Source: Bog-375 sp049587755
GTDB lineage: Bacteria > Acidobacteriota > Terriglobia > Bryobacterales > Bryobacteraceae
NCBI GenBank assembly: GCA_049587755.1
Contig: JBAVEN010000085.1
Location: forward strand, 1-64,000
Reading direction: 5' to 3'
DNA: 64,000 nucleotides
Of the stretch, positions 18,037 to 27,754 are shown piece after piece. Within the stretch, counting starts at the first letter, position 1; the number at the start of each line of letters is the position of its first letter. The translations under genes were made by a program, and so were the position numbers. The notes under the pieces were generated by a model. The model searched no databases, was not told the origin of the DNA, and saw only the letters and a program-made list of their open reading frames with translations.

Positions 18037-18149
18037 GGTGCGAGTAGACGGTGATGCCGTCCTTTACCACATCACGCAAGAGATTACCCACCGAGCCCTT
18101 CCGCACCCATGACTCGGCGCGGCAACCTCACTGGGAGGAATCGCCCCAT

Positions 18150-18386
18150 ATGGAACGGAACGCACTGGAGCAGTTGAAAGCGCATCTGATGGATACCAAC
18201 GATGAGTTTCGCAAACTCGCCGGCCAGCACTCAGAATTTGCCCGAAAACTGGACGACCTGGAAGCGCTCCCTCATCTCACCAACGACGAGCAGTTGGAAG
18301 AATGCCGTTTGAAGAAGATAAAACTCCGCTTGAAAGATCAGATGGAAGCGATCGTGAGCCAATACCGGTCACAGCAGGTCGCTTAA
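18150..18386 (+). CDS. DUF465 (YdcH-like) small coiled-coil protein
   Basis: A 78-residue protein. The core DTNDEFRKLAGQHSEFARKLDDLE followed by EQLEECRLKKIKLRLKDQMEAIV is the DUF465/YdcH pattern, a helical hairpin with a charged Leu heptad. Members are small cytoplasmic proteins with no established biochemical role. The start at 18150 has GGGAGG 11 nt upstream; the longer frame from 18051 lacks a ribosome-binding site and is not conserved in character. A strong intrinsic terminator follows 30 bp after the stop. Confidence 0.85.
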   Translation: MERNALEQLKAHLMDTNDEFRKLAGQHSEFARKLDDLEALPHLTNDEQLEECRLKKIKLRLKDQMEAIVSQYRSQQVA

Positions 18387-18415
18387 CATCAGGTGCGCGC
18401 ATCACGGTAATCCGA

Positions 18416-18450
18416 CGCCCGGCCGGCGACCCCGGCTGGGCGTTTTCATT
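18416..18450 (+). terminator. Intrinsic terminator after DUF465 gene
   Basis: An 11-bp GC stem (arms 18416-18426 and 18432-18442, one G-U pair) with a CGACC loop is followed by TTTTCATTTT. It sits between the DUF465 stop and the most likely start of the Smr gene. Confidence 0.8.
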
Positions 18451-18475
18451 TTGTAACGTGCCGGGCACGCTCTTT

Positions 18476-18748
18476 ATGGACGGCGACCAGCCCATTTCGA
18501 TTCCCATCACCGACGTGTTCGACCTGCACAGCGTTCCGCCGCGCGACGTGAAGCCGGTGGTCGAAGAGTACCTGGAGCAGGCGCGGGCCAAGGGCTTCCG
18601 CTTCGTGCGCATCATTCACGGCCGGGGAATCGGGGTGCAGCGCGAAACGGTCCGCGCCATACTGGCTCGCACCGATTTCGTTGCCGATTTCAAAGACGCT
18701 CCGCCCGAGGCAGGCGGCTGGGGCGCCACCATCGTGACACTGCGGTAG
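18476..18748 (+). CDS. Smr-domain protein
   Basis: A 90-residue stand-alone Smr domain: VFDLHSVPPRDVKPVVEEYL, then RIIHGRGIGVQRETVRAIL, matching the LDLHG...HGKGxGxLR pattern, although the first His-Gly is His-Ser. Smr domains nick branched DNA or cleave RNA and occur at the C-terminus of MutS2 or alone. The start at 18476 places the gene after the terminator at 18416-18450; GTG 18458 is an alternative in the same frame. The frame is open upstream to 18302, but that part overlaps DUF465 in another frame and the terminator, so it is not likely coding. Nuclease activity is untested. Confidence 0.8.
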   Translation: MDGDQPISIPITDVFDLHSVPPRDVKPVVEEYLEQARAKGFRFVRIIHGRGIGVQRETVRAILARTDFVADFKDAPPEAGGWGATIVTLR

Positions 18749-18783
18749 GGGGCGCGGTAGACCGTCAGCGGCTCCGCTTCGCG

Positions 18784-19110
18784 TCAGCGCATGCCAGAGC
18801 GTGACATCATCCAGATGTTGCCCGTACCCTCGACGAGCACCATTGCAATTCGCCCGCCCGCCGCCGACCAACCTCCCTGCTGATAGGACACGCGTCCGTG
18901 AAAATGCTGCACGGCGAAGGCCCCTCCCACCGGCTGGTGGGAACCTGCCTTGATCCGCTGCCCCCACAGGCACACATGTCCATCCCTTCCGGACGTGAAA
19001 TAGAGCGTCTTCCCATCGGGCGACCAGTTGGCCCAGTGTTCGGCTCCTTCTTCCGCGATCGTGATCCAGACGCTCTCGGGAACCGGTTCATTTCGAAGTG
19101 GCCAGAAGCT
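18784..19110 (-). pseudogene. Truncated TolB/WD40-like propeller C-terminus
   Basis: The minus frame ending at 18784 encodes ESVWITIAEEGAEHWANWSPDGKTLYFTS, then RDGHVCLWGQRI, and closes GNIWMMSRSG. These are the last blades of the TolB-type propeller found in acidobacterial kinases and winged-helix sensors. Upstream of about 19110 the match stops and the frame enters the peptidase gene in another reading frame. No start codon, kinase or winged-helix domain remains. It overlaps the last 22 bp of the metallopeptidase gene. It reads as a relic of a larger sensor deleted at its 5' end. Confidence 0.75.
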
Positions 19111-19717
19111 GCTCCGTTGCGGGAACTGCCTGCCGCAGAGCCTGTCGTTGCTCCGCGCTGAAGCCGAGCCAGCGCTGGCCCATCTCCCGGTATTCCGCTT
19201 TTCCCCAGACCGCCCGCATGATCCCCGACGAGGAATGACTACGCCCGAGCAGCAGGTGCCCGATCTCATGCGTCGCTGCGTATGCCATTAGATTGCTGGC
19301 CGAGAGCCCGTTATGGCTGGCGTATTTGTTGATCTCGGAGGCATACAGCGACGCGTAGCCGCTGTCGACCTCGGCCATTCCCAGTGGATCGCCGAGCGGG
19401 CTTTTGCCATCAAAGCTCACCAGGATCCGCAGCATCACCAATCCCTTTTCCAGATTGGCGTCGCACAGCGCCGGCCGCGGACCCGCTTGATGCCCGCGGC
19501 AGTGCACCCACTGCATCCGAACCCCGGCGCGGGACAGCAGCCCGGCCGTGAGTGTTTCCATTTCGTCCAGGGAATTGTCGGCGAGTCCGGCATAGTCATG
19601 CACCAGAACCGTAAGGGTTGGATCGCCCGTGGATGGATTCTCGCGAGCGGTTGCCGCAGACGCTACGCACACTGTGCCGAGCGCCGCCACGAACATCGTC
19701 TTCCATGAGGTCTTCAT
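19088..19717 (-). CDS. Secreted HEXXH zinc metallopeptidase-like protein
   Basis: A 209-residue protein starting MKTSWKTMFVAALGTVCVAS with a signal peptide cleaved near ASAATA. Around residue 150 it carries ATHEIGHLLLGRSHSSSGIM. The HEIGH motif supplies two zinc ligands and the catalytic Glu, and the third His lies in GRSH, one residue further than in the canonical metzincin HEXXHXXGXXH. GIM resembles the Met-turn. It would act extracytoplasmically; the substrate is unknown. The start at 19717 opens the signal peptide; upstream in-frame Met codons are less likely. It is divergent from the winged-helix kinase gene, 124 bp away. Confidence 0.8.
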   Translation of the reverse strand: MKTSWKTMFVAALGTVCVASAATARENPSTGDPTLTVLVHDYAGLADNSLDEMETLTAGLLSRAGVRMQWVHCRGHQAGPRPALCDANLEKGLVMLRILVSFDGKSPLGDPLGMAEVDSGYASLYASEINKYASHNGLSASNLMAYAATHEIGHLLLGRSHSSSGIMRAVWGKAEYREMGQRWLGFSAEQRQALRQAVPATEQLLATSK

Positions 19718-19841
19718 GGGCCGACAATGCGCCAGCGGCGGCGCCCACTCGATGCACGGCGACGGGAACGTCGCTGACATCGAAGTCACGCCGCAAACGC
19801 CTAAAAACAGTTGGCTTAAGTCACAGGTGGTTCGACCTTAG

Positions 19842-22748
19842 GTGCTTTCATTTGCCTTCGCTTTCTCCCCTGTGAGGGTTTGTGATAGTCTCAGGCGAGG
19901 CTTTGTGGCCGCGGGAGCCGTACGGCAAGTTCGGTTCGGCGCGTTCGCGTTTGACTGCTCTTCCCGGGAACTGCGGAAGGGCGGAACTCGGCTACGTGTG
20001 CCCGACCAGTCGCTGGCGCTCCTGGCCATGTTGCTGGACCGGCCGGGCGAGTTGGTCACCCGCGAGGAGATCCAGGCGCGGCTGTGGCCGCACGGCACGG
20101 TGGTGGAGTTCGAGCACAGCATCCACTCGGCCATGAAGCGGCTGCGCGAGGCGCTGTCGGATGACTCCGCCACGCCGCGCTACATCGAGACGCTGCCGCG
20201 CAAGGGGTACCGGTTCATCGGGAACCTGGAGACGGCGCCCCCAACATCTCTCGAGTTGGTTGCGGGTACGGTGGTTTCGCACTACCGGATCGTGGCGGAG
20301 GCTGGGCGGGGGGCCACGGGGGTGGTGTACAAAGCCGAGGACCTGACGCTGGGCCGGGTGGTGGCGCTGAAGTTCCTGTCTGAGGAGTTGGCGGCGCATC
20401 CGCCGGCGCTGGAGCGCATGCGACGCGAGGCGCGCCTGATCGGGGCCTTGAATCACCCCGGCATCTGCACGCTGCATGAACTGGGGGAAGCAGCGGGGCG
20501 GGTTTTTCTGGCGATGGAATTTCTAGAAGGGGAGCCGCTGCGCGTGCGGATGGGGCGGGGCCCGGTGAGTGAGGCCGAGTTCTGCGAGATTGCGCTCCAG
20601 GTGACGCGGGCCCTGGAGGCGGCGCACGGGCAGGGGATCTTGCACCGCGACATCAAGCCGGACAACCTGTTCCTGACCCGCTCCGGGCAGGTAAAGCTGA
20701 CGGACTTCGGCCTGGCGAAGTCCGTCAGCCAGGAAGATGGGACGGTGGCGCAATCGGCGGTGACGGGGACGAGCGGTTACATGTCGCCGGAGCAGGCGCG
20801 GGGAGAGCCGGTGGACGCGCGGTCGGACATCTACTCGTTGGGGCGGGTGCTGGCGGAGCTGGCGGGAGAGGGGCTGGCATCGGTGGCTCCGGTGATCGCC
20901 AAGGCGATGGCGAGCGACCCGGCGGAGCGGTGGCAATCAGCGGGCGAGTTTCGAACCGCGCTGGAGGGGATCCGACAGGGCATTGGTGAGAAGATCGCGC
21001 GGCAGGCCTGGTGGAGACGCCGGCTCGTTCTGATACTGAGGCTGCTAGTGGCAGCCGTTCTCGCGGGTGTGATCTGGCGGCTGCGCGAGGGGACGCCGCC
21101 GGGCGCTCTCAGAGCGGTGCCGCTGACTTCCTACGCAGGCTTCGAATCCTGCCCATCGTTGTCTCCGGACGGCAGCAAGGTGGCCTTCGGCTGGAACGGC
21201 GACAAGCAAGACAACTACGACATCTACGTGAAGCAGATCGGCGGGTCGGGCCCGCCGGTGCGGCTCACCACGGACCCGGCGGCAGAGTATTGTCCCGCGT
21301 GGTCTCCGGACGACCGCTGGATCGCCTTCGTGCGACAGCAGCCGGACAACGTGGCGATCATGTTGATGCCGTCTCTCGGGGGGCCGCAGCGCAAGCTCAC
21401 TGAGATAGCGCAGATGGGGGATCTCTGGTGGTTTCCCTTGCAACTCTCCTGGACACCGGACGCCAAGTGGCTGGCCTTTAGCGCTGGGGATTCGGCGCAA
21501 GGGCCTACCAGCATTTGGGCGATCAACGTAGACACCAGCGAGCGTCGCCGCTTGACCACGTTGACCCAGTCCGCGGGCGTCTGGGGTGACAGCAGCCCTT
21601 CCATATCACCCGATGGCCGCGCTCTGGCGTTCGCCCGCCAAGTGCTGAATCTCATTAACGAGCTTTACGTGCAGCGGCTGACGCCCGATCTGCGGCCGGA
21701 GGGCGAGCCGGCGAAGCTCACAGACCAGCGCTACCCCGAGGTGCAAGGCATTGCGTGGACCGCCAATGGTCGCGAGATCGTGTACGGAGCGGGCGCCGGT
21801 GGGACGGATAGCCTCTGGCGGGTCCCGGTGTCCGGGCGGCGGGCTCCGGAGCGCCTGCCCTACGCGTTCCCGTCCGCCCTTCAGCCTGTGATTTCCCGCT
21901 CACCACCCCGCCTTGTCTACACCTACTGGCTCTGGAACGAGAACCTCTGGCGTCTGGACACCCGCACAGGCGAGCGCAAGATGCTCGTCAGCTCCACGTA
22001 TTACCAAGAGAACCCGGAATACTCGCCGGACGGGCGCAAGATCGCGTTTGAATCCAACCGGAGCGGAAACGCGGAGGTCTGGACTTGCGATGCGGACGGC
22101 ACCAACTGTGTGCAGATCACATCGTTCGAGGGGCCGCAGTGCGGGACTCCTCGCTGGTCGCCCGATAGCCGCTGGCTGGCCCTGGACTCGCGCGGGGAGG
22201 GGCGGCCCGAAATCTACGTGGTTGCCGCCGACGGGGGCAAGCCGCGCCGTATCACGGACAACCCCGCTGGTGACCTTATTCCGAGCTGGTCGCACGACGG
22301 GCTTTGGGTCTATTTCGATTCCGACCGCAGCGGACGATCTGAAATATGGAAAGTCGCGAAAGACGGTGGTGAGCCGGTTCAGGTGACACGCTCCGGAGTC
22401 GCGTATGCACTCGAATCGCCCGATGGCAACTACCTTTACTACATCAAGCTTTCGCCGGGTAACTCCAGCCCGGGTCTGTTCAGGATGCCGGCGCAGGGAG
22501 GCGAGGAAACGCGAGTTCTAGAGGGCCCCGTGGGAGGGGATTTTCAGGCGACCGCAAAGGGCATCTACTTCCAACCGAACGCAAAGACGATCCAGTTTCT
22601 TGACACCGCTAGCGGCAAGGTCCGCATCATAGCTACGCTGGATAAACCCACGGCGGGCCTGAGCATTTCGCCGGACGGAAGCTATGTGGTGTATTCCCGT
22701 TTAGACGGGAACAATAAAGACTTGATGCTGGTGGAGGGTTTCCGCTGA
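19842..22748 (+). CDS. Winged-helix / Ser/Thr kinase / TolB-propeller fusion
   Basis: A 968-residue protein with four parts. Residues 30-128 form an OmpR/CadC-type winged helix (FGAFAFDCSSRELRKGG, LVTREEIQARLWP, TLPRKGYRFIG). Residues 148-385 form a Hanks kinase: GRGATG loop, Lys177 in VALKFL, HRDIKPDN at 268-275, DFG at 288-290, MSPEQARGEP. One TM helix lies at about 394-413. Residues 420-968 form TolB/WD40-like blades with repeated SPDG motifs. DNA-binding, kinase and extracytoplasmic sensor in one chain suggest membrane-tethered transcription control modified by phosphorylation; that mechanism is inference. GTG at 19905 is a plausible later start because it directly precedes the winged helix. 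Confidence 0.9.
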   Translation: MLSFAFAFSPVRVCDSLRRGFVAAGAVRQVRFGAFAFDCSSRELRKGGTRLRVPDQSLALLAMLLDRPGELVTREEIQARLWPHGTVVEFEHSIHSAMKRLREALSDDSATPRYIETLPRKGYRFIGNLETAPPTSLELVAGTVVSHYRIVAEAGRGATGVVYKAEDLTLGRVVALKFLSEELAAHPPALERMRREARLIGALNHPGICTLHELGEAAGRVFLAMEFLEGEPLRVRMGRGPVSEAEFCEIALQVTRALEAAHGQGILHRDIKPDNLFLTRSGQVKLTDFGLAKSVSQEDGTVAQSAVTGTSGYMSPEQARGEPVDARSDIYSLGRVLAELAGEGLASVAPVIAKAMASDPAERWQSAGEFRTALEGIRQGIGEKIARQAWWRRRLVLILRLLVAAVLAGVIWRLREGTPPGALRAVPLTSYAGFESCPSLSPDGSKVAFGWNGDKQDNYDIYVKQIGGSGPPVRLTTDPAAEYCPAWSPDDRWIAFVRQQPDNVAIMLMPSLGGPQRKLTEIAQMGDLWWFPLQLSWTPDAKWLAFSAGDSAQGPTSIWAINVDTSERRRLTTLTQSAGVWGDSSPSISPDGRALAFARQVLNLINELYVQRLTPDLRPEGEPAKLTDQRYPEVQGIAWTANGREIVYGAGAGGTDSLWRVPVSGRRAPERLPYAFPSALQPVISRSPPRLVYTYWLWNENLWRLDTRTGERKMLVSSTYYQENPEYSPDGRKIAFESNRSGNAEVWTCDADGTNCVQITSFEGPQCGTPRWSPDSRWLALDSRGEGRPEIYVVAADGGKPRRITDNPAGDLIPSWSHDGLWVYFDSDRSGRSEIWKVAKDGGEPVQVTRSGVAYALESPDGNYLYYIKLSPGNSSPGLFRMPAQGGEETRVLEGPVGGDFQATAKGIYFQPNAKTIQFLDTASGKVRIIATLDKPTAGLSISPDGSYVVYSRLDGNNKDLMLVEGFR

Positions 22749-22953
22749 GCCGAGGCTCGGGCGCCAGCCAGTGTGAGTGATCGTCCGCGCGAAAAAACCT
22801 GCCTGCTCAACCCCCGGGGATTTCGGCGATTTGGGGGCATTCTTGGGTTCGCCCCGAGATCCAAGCAGGGCAGGCCTGGATCTTCGGGGCTGAGTGCTCC
22901 TCGCTCGTGAGCCCCGGTTTTGTTCCACTGGGGCGTGCTTGTCCGCGATTCGG

Positions 22954-22982
22954 GGCTTTCCGCCGCGTGAAATGCGGGTTCC
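22954..22982. repeat. 29-bp direct repeat, left copy
   Basis: GGCTTTCCGCCGCGTGAAAT and the following bases match 23560-23588 with 4 mismatches in 29 by eye. The two copies bracket the small secreted-protein gene. The right copy ends 2 bp before a TATAAT hexamer. Confidence 0.5.
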
Positions 22983-23452
22983 TATTGCTTTCTCGTGCCC
23001 ACCGCGGTGATGTTGAACGCGGGGGTGCTCACGACGATGTCGATTTGGGCGAACCGCCAGCTGCCGAACTGAGAGATCTGGCTGTAATTCGTCAAGACGA
23101 AAAAGTAAGTAAGCCCCGGTGACTGACCGTCGGGATAGGTGAATGCAGCCTGGCCGGTGCAATCCGGATTCAGGGTGTAAGTGCCCACGCCGGCTCTCCA
23201 TTCGACCGCCGGCACTACACCATTGACGATGACATGATCCACTGAAGTCAGGTTCCCGTTGCCGTCGAAGTGCGTCAGGTTCACCCCGTTGACGGGGCCT
23301 GCTTGTGGCCCAGCTACGATCGCTCCGGTGATCCGGATCGAGTAGTCCCCGGAAAGGCTGGCAGTGTTGCAATTCGTTTGCGCGCGTGCCGGGACCGCCG
23401 AAACGGCTCCCAGAACGAATAGAACCGCTCCTAGATGTCTTACGAGTTTCAT
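22982..23452 (-). CDS. Secreted hypothetical protein (acidobacterial)
   Basis: A 156-residue protein with a clear signal peptide (MKLVRHLGAVLFVLGAVSAV, cleavage near ARAQ). The mature part has two Cys (NCNTASLSGDYSIRITG and NPDCTGQAAF) that could form a disulphide, and a beta-rich composition. The pattern SGDYSxRxTG...HFDGNGNL...DC(T/S)G is a family of small exported Acidobacteriota proteins I recognise by style but cannot name or assign a role. GAGGGG lies 9-14 nt upstream of the ATG. It lies between two winged-helix sensor genes and is bracketed by a 29-bp direct repeat. Confidence 0.75.
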   Translation of the reverse strand: MKLVRHLGAVLFVLGAVSAVPARAQTNCNTASLSGDYSIRITGAIVAGPQAGPVNGVNLTHFDGNGNLTSVDHVIVNGVVPAVEWRAGVGTYTLNPDCTGQAAFTYPDGQSPGLTYFFVLTNYSQISQFGSWRFAQIDIVVSTPAFNITAVGTRKQ

Positions 23453-23559
23453 TTGTGAGTTTCCCCTCTTCTGGGCGGCCTGTGTCTTTTTTTGACTGGC
23501 TGCCCAAGTCGATCATCGTCCTTGCGGGCCTGACTCTCAATTCCCGGCGCATGGAATCC

Positions 23560-23588
23560 GGCTTCCCTCCGCGTGGAATGCAGGTTCC
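23560..23588. repeat. 29-bp direct repeat, right copy
   Basis: Partner of 22954-22982, in the same orientation, 25 of 29 positions identical by eye. It lies directly upstream of the -10 of the winged-helix/TPR gene, so it may be an operator or a mobile-element end. Confidence 0.5.
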
Positions 23589-23590
23589 CG

Positions 23591-23596
23591 TATAAT
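23591..23596 (+). promoter_or_regulatory. TATAAT -10 of winged-helix/TPR gene
   Basis: A perfect TATAAT lies 22 bp before the ATG at 23619. No -35 is visible at the expected spacing. The repeat at 23560-23588 covers that position, so an activator-dependent promoter is possible. Confidence 0.5.
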
Positions 23597-23618
23597 AGGC
23601 TGAGCGCTACGGACTTGG

Positions 23619-25421
23619 ATGCCCGCATTCCCTGCGCCGCGGCGGAAAGAACACGTGGACATGGCGGGAGATTCGCCGACGATTCGCTTCGGAGTCTTCG
23701 AACTCGACCTCCGTACCGGCGAATTGCGGAAGGCCGGCCGCAAGGTTCCAATCCAGGAGCAGCCTTTGTGCGTACTGGTTTCGCTTCTGGAACGGCCGGG
23801 CGAACTGGTGACGCGCGACGAATTGCGCCAGAAACTCTGGCAATCTGACACCTTCGTCGACTTCGACACGGGTCTGAACAAGGCGATCGGCAAGATTCGT
23901 GAGGCCCTGGCCGACTCCGCGGCATCGCCACGGTTCGTTGAGACCCTGCCGAAGCGCGGATACCGTTTCATTGCGCCGATTGAGAAGCTGGCTCCGGAGC
24001 GGAGCGCACCTCGAACTGAGCAGGAGCAGACCGGGGCGAAGACCGCGGAAAAGGCCCCGGCGATAGCCGTGCTTCCTTTCGTCAACATGAGCACGGACAA
24101 AGAGGACGCCTACTTCAGCGACGGCCTGTCGGAAGAAATCATCAACGCTCTTACCAAGCTGCCGGGCCTGCGGGTGATCGCCCGCACCTCCGCGTTCCGG
24201 TTTCGTGGCGAACAGGATCTGCGCAAAGTCGGCGAGGCATTACAAGTGGGTGCGGTACTGGAAGGCAGCGTGCGCAAGGCCGGAAACCGGCTCCGGATCA
24301 CGGCTCAGCTCATCGATGTAGCCGACGATTCGCACATATGGTCGGAGCGCTATGACCGCGAGATGACGGACGTGTTCGCCATTCAGGACGAAATCTCCGC
24401 GGCCATTGTGGACCAGCTCAAGGTGAGCCTCGGTGGCCCTCCAGCCGCCAAGCACCCCACTCCGAAGCTCGCGGCCTACGAAGCGGTCCTGGAGGGCCGG
24501 CACCACTGGTACAGGTTCGCATCGGCGGACTTGACCAAGGCGCTCGAATGCTTCGAGAGAGCCGTGACCATCGATCCGGGTTATGCGGAGGCCCACGTCG
24601 GCCTCGCGCACTACTACGTCGTACTGGCTGGCTTGTCACTGGCCGAACCACGGAAGGTCCTGCCCAAGGCCAAAACCGCGGCTGAGCGAGCCATGGAGGC
24701 GGATCCAACCCTTGCGCACGCGCACTCGGCTCTGGCGCAGGTGGTCCTCTGGTCCGAGCACGCCTGGCCGGAAGCCCAGCGGCATTTCCGGCGCGCGCTG
24801 GCGCTGGCGCCGTCATTGGCTTTGGTTCACATCGCGTACGGGGCCTTGTATTTGCGTCCTTTGGGTCGCCTGCAGGAGGCCTTGGCGGAAATCGACCGCG
24901 CCCTCGAACACGACCCACTTTCGCCGCTCTTCCGCACCGAACAAGCCATAACGCTGCTCTATGAGAAAAGGTATGAAGAAGCCGCGGAATCCTGCCGGCG
25001 GGCGCTCGACATCGACTCGAGTTTTTTTATGGCATTGGACGGCATGGCCCTTGTGCGGGCTTACCAGCAGCGGTTCGAGGAAGCGCTCGCTCTCGCGAAC
25101 CAGGCGGTTCAAACTCACGGGCGACGGTCCCGTCCGTTGACGCTACTGGGAATGGTGCACGCTCTGGCCGGCCATACCGGCGAAGCGCACCGCGTGTTGG
25201 ACGAATTACTGGAGCTCGGCGGTCGAGGTTATGTGCCCGCAGGCAGGGTCGCGGGGATCTACGCCGCCCTGGGAGAGCGAGACGCTGCCTTTGAGCGGGC
25301 GGAGAAGGCCGTCGAGCAACGCGATCCCACGATCTTAGCGATTCGGAGCAGCCCGGTTTTCGATCCGCTCCGCTCCGGCCCGCGCTACACGGCGCTGCTG
25401 CGCCAGATGAACCTGGCATAA
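23619..25421 (+). CDS. CadC-type winged-helix / TolB-like / TPR protein
   Basis: A 600-residue protein. Residues 20-115 are an OmpR/CadC winged helix (FGVFELDLRTGELRKAG, LVTRDELRQKLWQ, TLPKRGYRFIAP). Residues about 147-290 match the TolB-like/adenylate-cyclase-associated domain (IAVLPFVNMSTDKEDAYFSD, then GLSEEIINALTKLPGLRVIA, ending IWSERYDREMTDVF). Residues 300-590 are TPR helices (ALECFERAVTIDPGYAEAH and repeats). Unlike many CadC proteins, no TM helix is obvious, so it is probably cytoplasmic. The group is often annotated as a transcriptional regulator; target genes are unknown. ATG 23619 fits the TATAAT 22 bp upstream; 23661 is an alternative. Confidence 0.88.
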   Translation: MPAFPAPRRKEHVDMAGDSPTIRFGVFELDLRTGELRKAGRKVPIQEQPLCVLVSLLERPGELVTRDELRQKLWQSDTFVDFDTGLNKAIGKIREALADSAASPRFVETLPKRGYRFIAPIEKLAPERSAPRTEQEQTGAKTAEKAPAIAVLPFVNMSTDKEDAYFSDGLSEEIINALTKLPGLRVIARTSAFRFRGEQDLRKVGEALQVGAVLEGSVRKAGNRLRITAQLIDVADDSHIWSERYDREMTDVFAIQDEISAAIVDQLKVSLGGPPAAKHPTPKLAAYEAVLEGRHHWYRFASADLTKALECFERAVTIDPGYAEAHVGLAHYYVVLAGLSLAEPRKVLPKAKTAAERAMEADPTLAHAHSALAQVVLWSEHAWPEAQRHFRRALALAPSLALVHIAYGALYLRPLGRLQEALAEIDRALEHDPLSPLFRTEQAITLLYEKRYEEAAESCRRALDIDSSFFMALDGMALVRAYQQRFEEALALANQAVQTHGRRSRPLTLLGMVHALAGHTGEAHRVLDELLELGGRGYVPAGRVAGIYAALGERDAAFERAEKAVEQRDPTILAIRSSPVFDPLRSGPRYTALLRQMNLA

Positions 25422-25540
25422 ACCCCCTCGCGCCAGCGGCTTCGTTCACACGCGCTCGCAACCGCGAATCGAGTCCGAAAGGCAGCAGAGTTGCCAATCC
25501 TCCGAAGCAACCGTCTACGAACATGGCCCTGGGGCCGCGC

Positions 25541-26209
25541 CTACTTGAACCGCAGCGTGATTCGGTTCTCTTTGCCGCCGTAGCGGAGCTCCAGGTCTTT
25601 CATCTTCTGCTTCTCCATCGGGAAGCAGAGCAGGCCGGAGACTGGCTGGAGGGTTTTCTTCTGGGGGAGCATCTTCTGGTCGAGGGATTTTTCGAGCGGG
25701 TTATCCTGCTCATCGCTCGTGATGTGCACGGTGGCCTTATTGCTGTCGACCTCGTTCGAGCCACCGGTGCCCACGCCGACGCCGGTAGAAGGATACATGA
25801 CCGGTCCGCCGACGGGCACGGGCATGCCGCCGTAAGTGGGTCCGGTATCAAGCCCGCGGCCCTGCTGGGTTCCCGTGGCGGGGGAGATCACCATGACGTT
25901 TTTGCCGGCCACCTGGCTGGCTTCGTAGGGCGGAGTGTGCTCGCCGTCTTGGTTGGTCCACAGCACGAAATCGTCGGGGTCCACGGCGATTTCCTTGCCG
26001 TACTTCGGCTCGACCCGGATCTCGGCGACGAAGAAGTGGCCCTCCAGGTCCGAACCGACCAGTTGCTTGATGTCCTGGGGGTCGATATGCAGGGTTGCGG
26101 TCAGGATCAAGTCCTCGTTTTCGCCCTTGGCGGTCGCAACCGTCTTCTTGGGACCGGCCGTGAGCGCGAAAGTGGAAACCAGCAATGCGGCGAACAGACG
26201 AGTCGCCAT
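25541..26209 (-). CDS. Secreted hypothetical protein
   Basis: A 222-residue protein starting MATRLFAALLVSTFALTAGP, a signal peptide. The mature part begins with Lys-rich PKKTVATAKGENED. It has beta-strand stretches (DLILTATLHIDPQDIKQLVG, HFFVAEIRVEPKYGKEIAVD), a Gly/Pro-rich middle (PTYGGMPVPVGGPVM), and a C-terminal DLELRYGGKENRITLRFK strand pair. I do not recognise the family; similar exported proteins occur in Acidobacteriota. The start at 26209 is chosen over 26227 because it begins the signal peptide. It is divergent from recA, 124 bp away. Confidence 0.7.
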   Translation of the reverse strand: MATRLFAALLVSTFALTAGPKKTVATAKGENEDLILTATLHIDPQDIKQLVGSDLEGHFFVAEIRVEPKYGKEIAVDPDDFVLWTNQDGEHTPPYEASQVAGKNVMVISPATGTQQGRGLDTGPTYGGMPVPVGGPVMYPSTGVGVGTGGSNEVDSNKATVHITSDEQDNPLEKSLDQKMLPQKKTLQPVSGLLCFPMEKQKMKDLELRYGGKENRITLRFK

Positions 26210-26333
26210 GAGGCACCTCTGGTCCAATTATACGGCGCGGGAAAACTTCCGAGAGCCGGGGCTCGCCAGCGGCACTACCGTGTGTTGGGGCTGCTACAAT
26301 GAGCATTCACCCCATCCAGGAGTATCATCCAAC

Positions 26334-27404
<1,071 letters not shown>

Positions 27405-27500
27405 CTGCGTAGGCCAAGAGCGCCCTCCGGGACTTCGTGATTGCCCTGGCGGGCGTGCGACATGAAAGTGGAGCAAACGCTGGTTTCGCTGGAGGCTGGT

Positions 27501-27575
27501 CTTTCGCCCCGTTCCGGGGCTTCCTGCATGAACCGTCTTCCCCAGGCTTGCGCCCGGGGCTATCCTCTTTCGCCC
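27501..27575. repeat. REP-like hairpin block related to 22-190
   Basis: CCCCGTTCCGGGGC is followed by CCCAGGCTTGCGCCCGGGGC and CTATCCTCTTTCGCCC. The same order of blocks is seen at 103-175 (CCCCGTTCCGGGGC, GGCTTGCGC, GGGCTATTGTCTTTCGC). It is a second, shorter member of the first hairpin family. Confidence 0.55.
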
Positions 27576-27754
27576 TTACAGGCTCAGCGCCGGCATGTGT
27601 CCTTGCGCGGCGGCATTCACCGCCATGAAGCCCGCCTGCGTCCCGCCGCGACGTTGCGCCGCTTTCTGCGGAATTGGCCGAAAGACGTTCCCGAACCACC
27701 GCCGGCCGAGGCGCGCGCGTCGGTACGGGCTTCAGGATCAGTGAGTGCTTTTTG

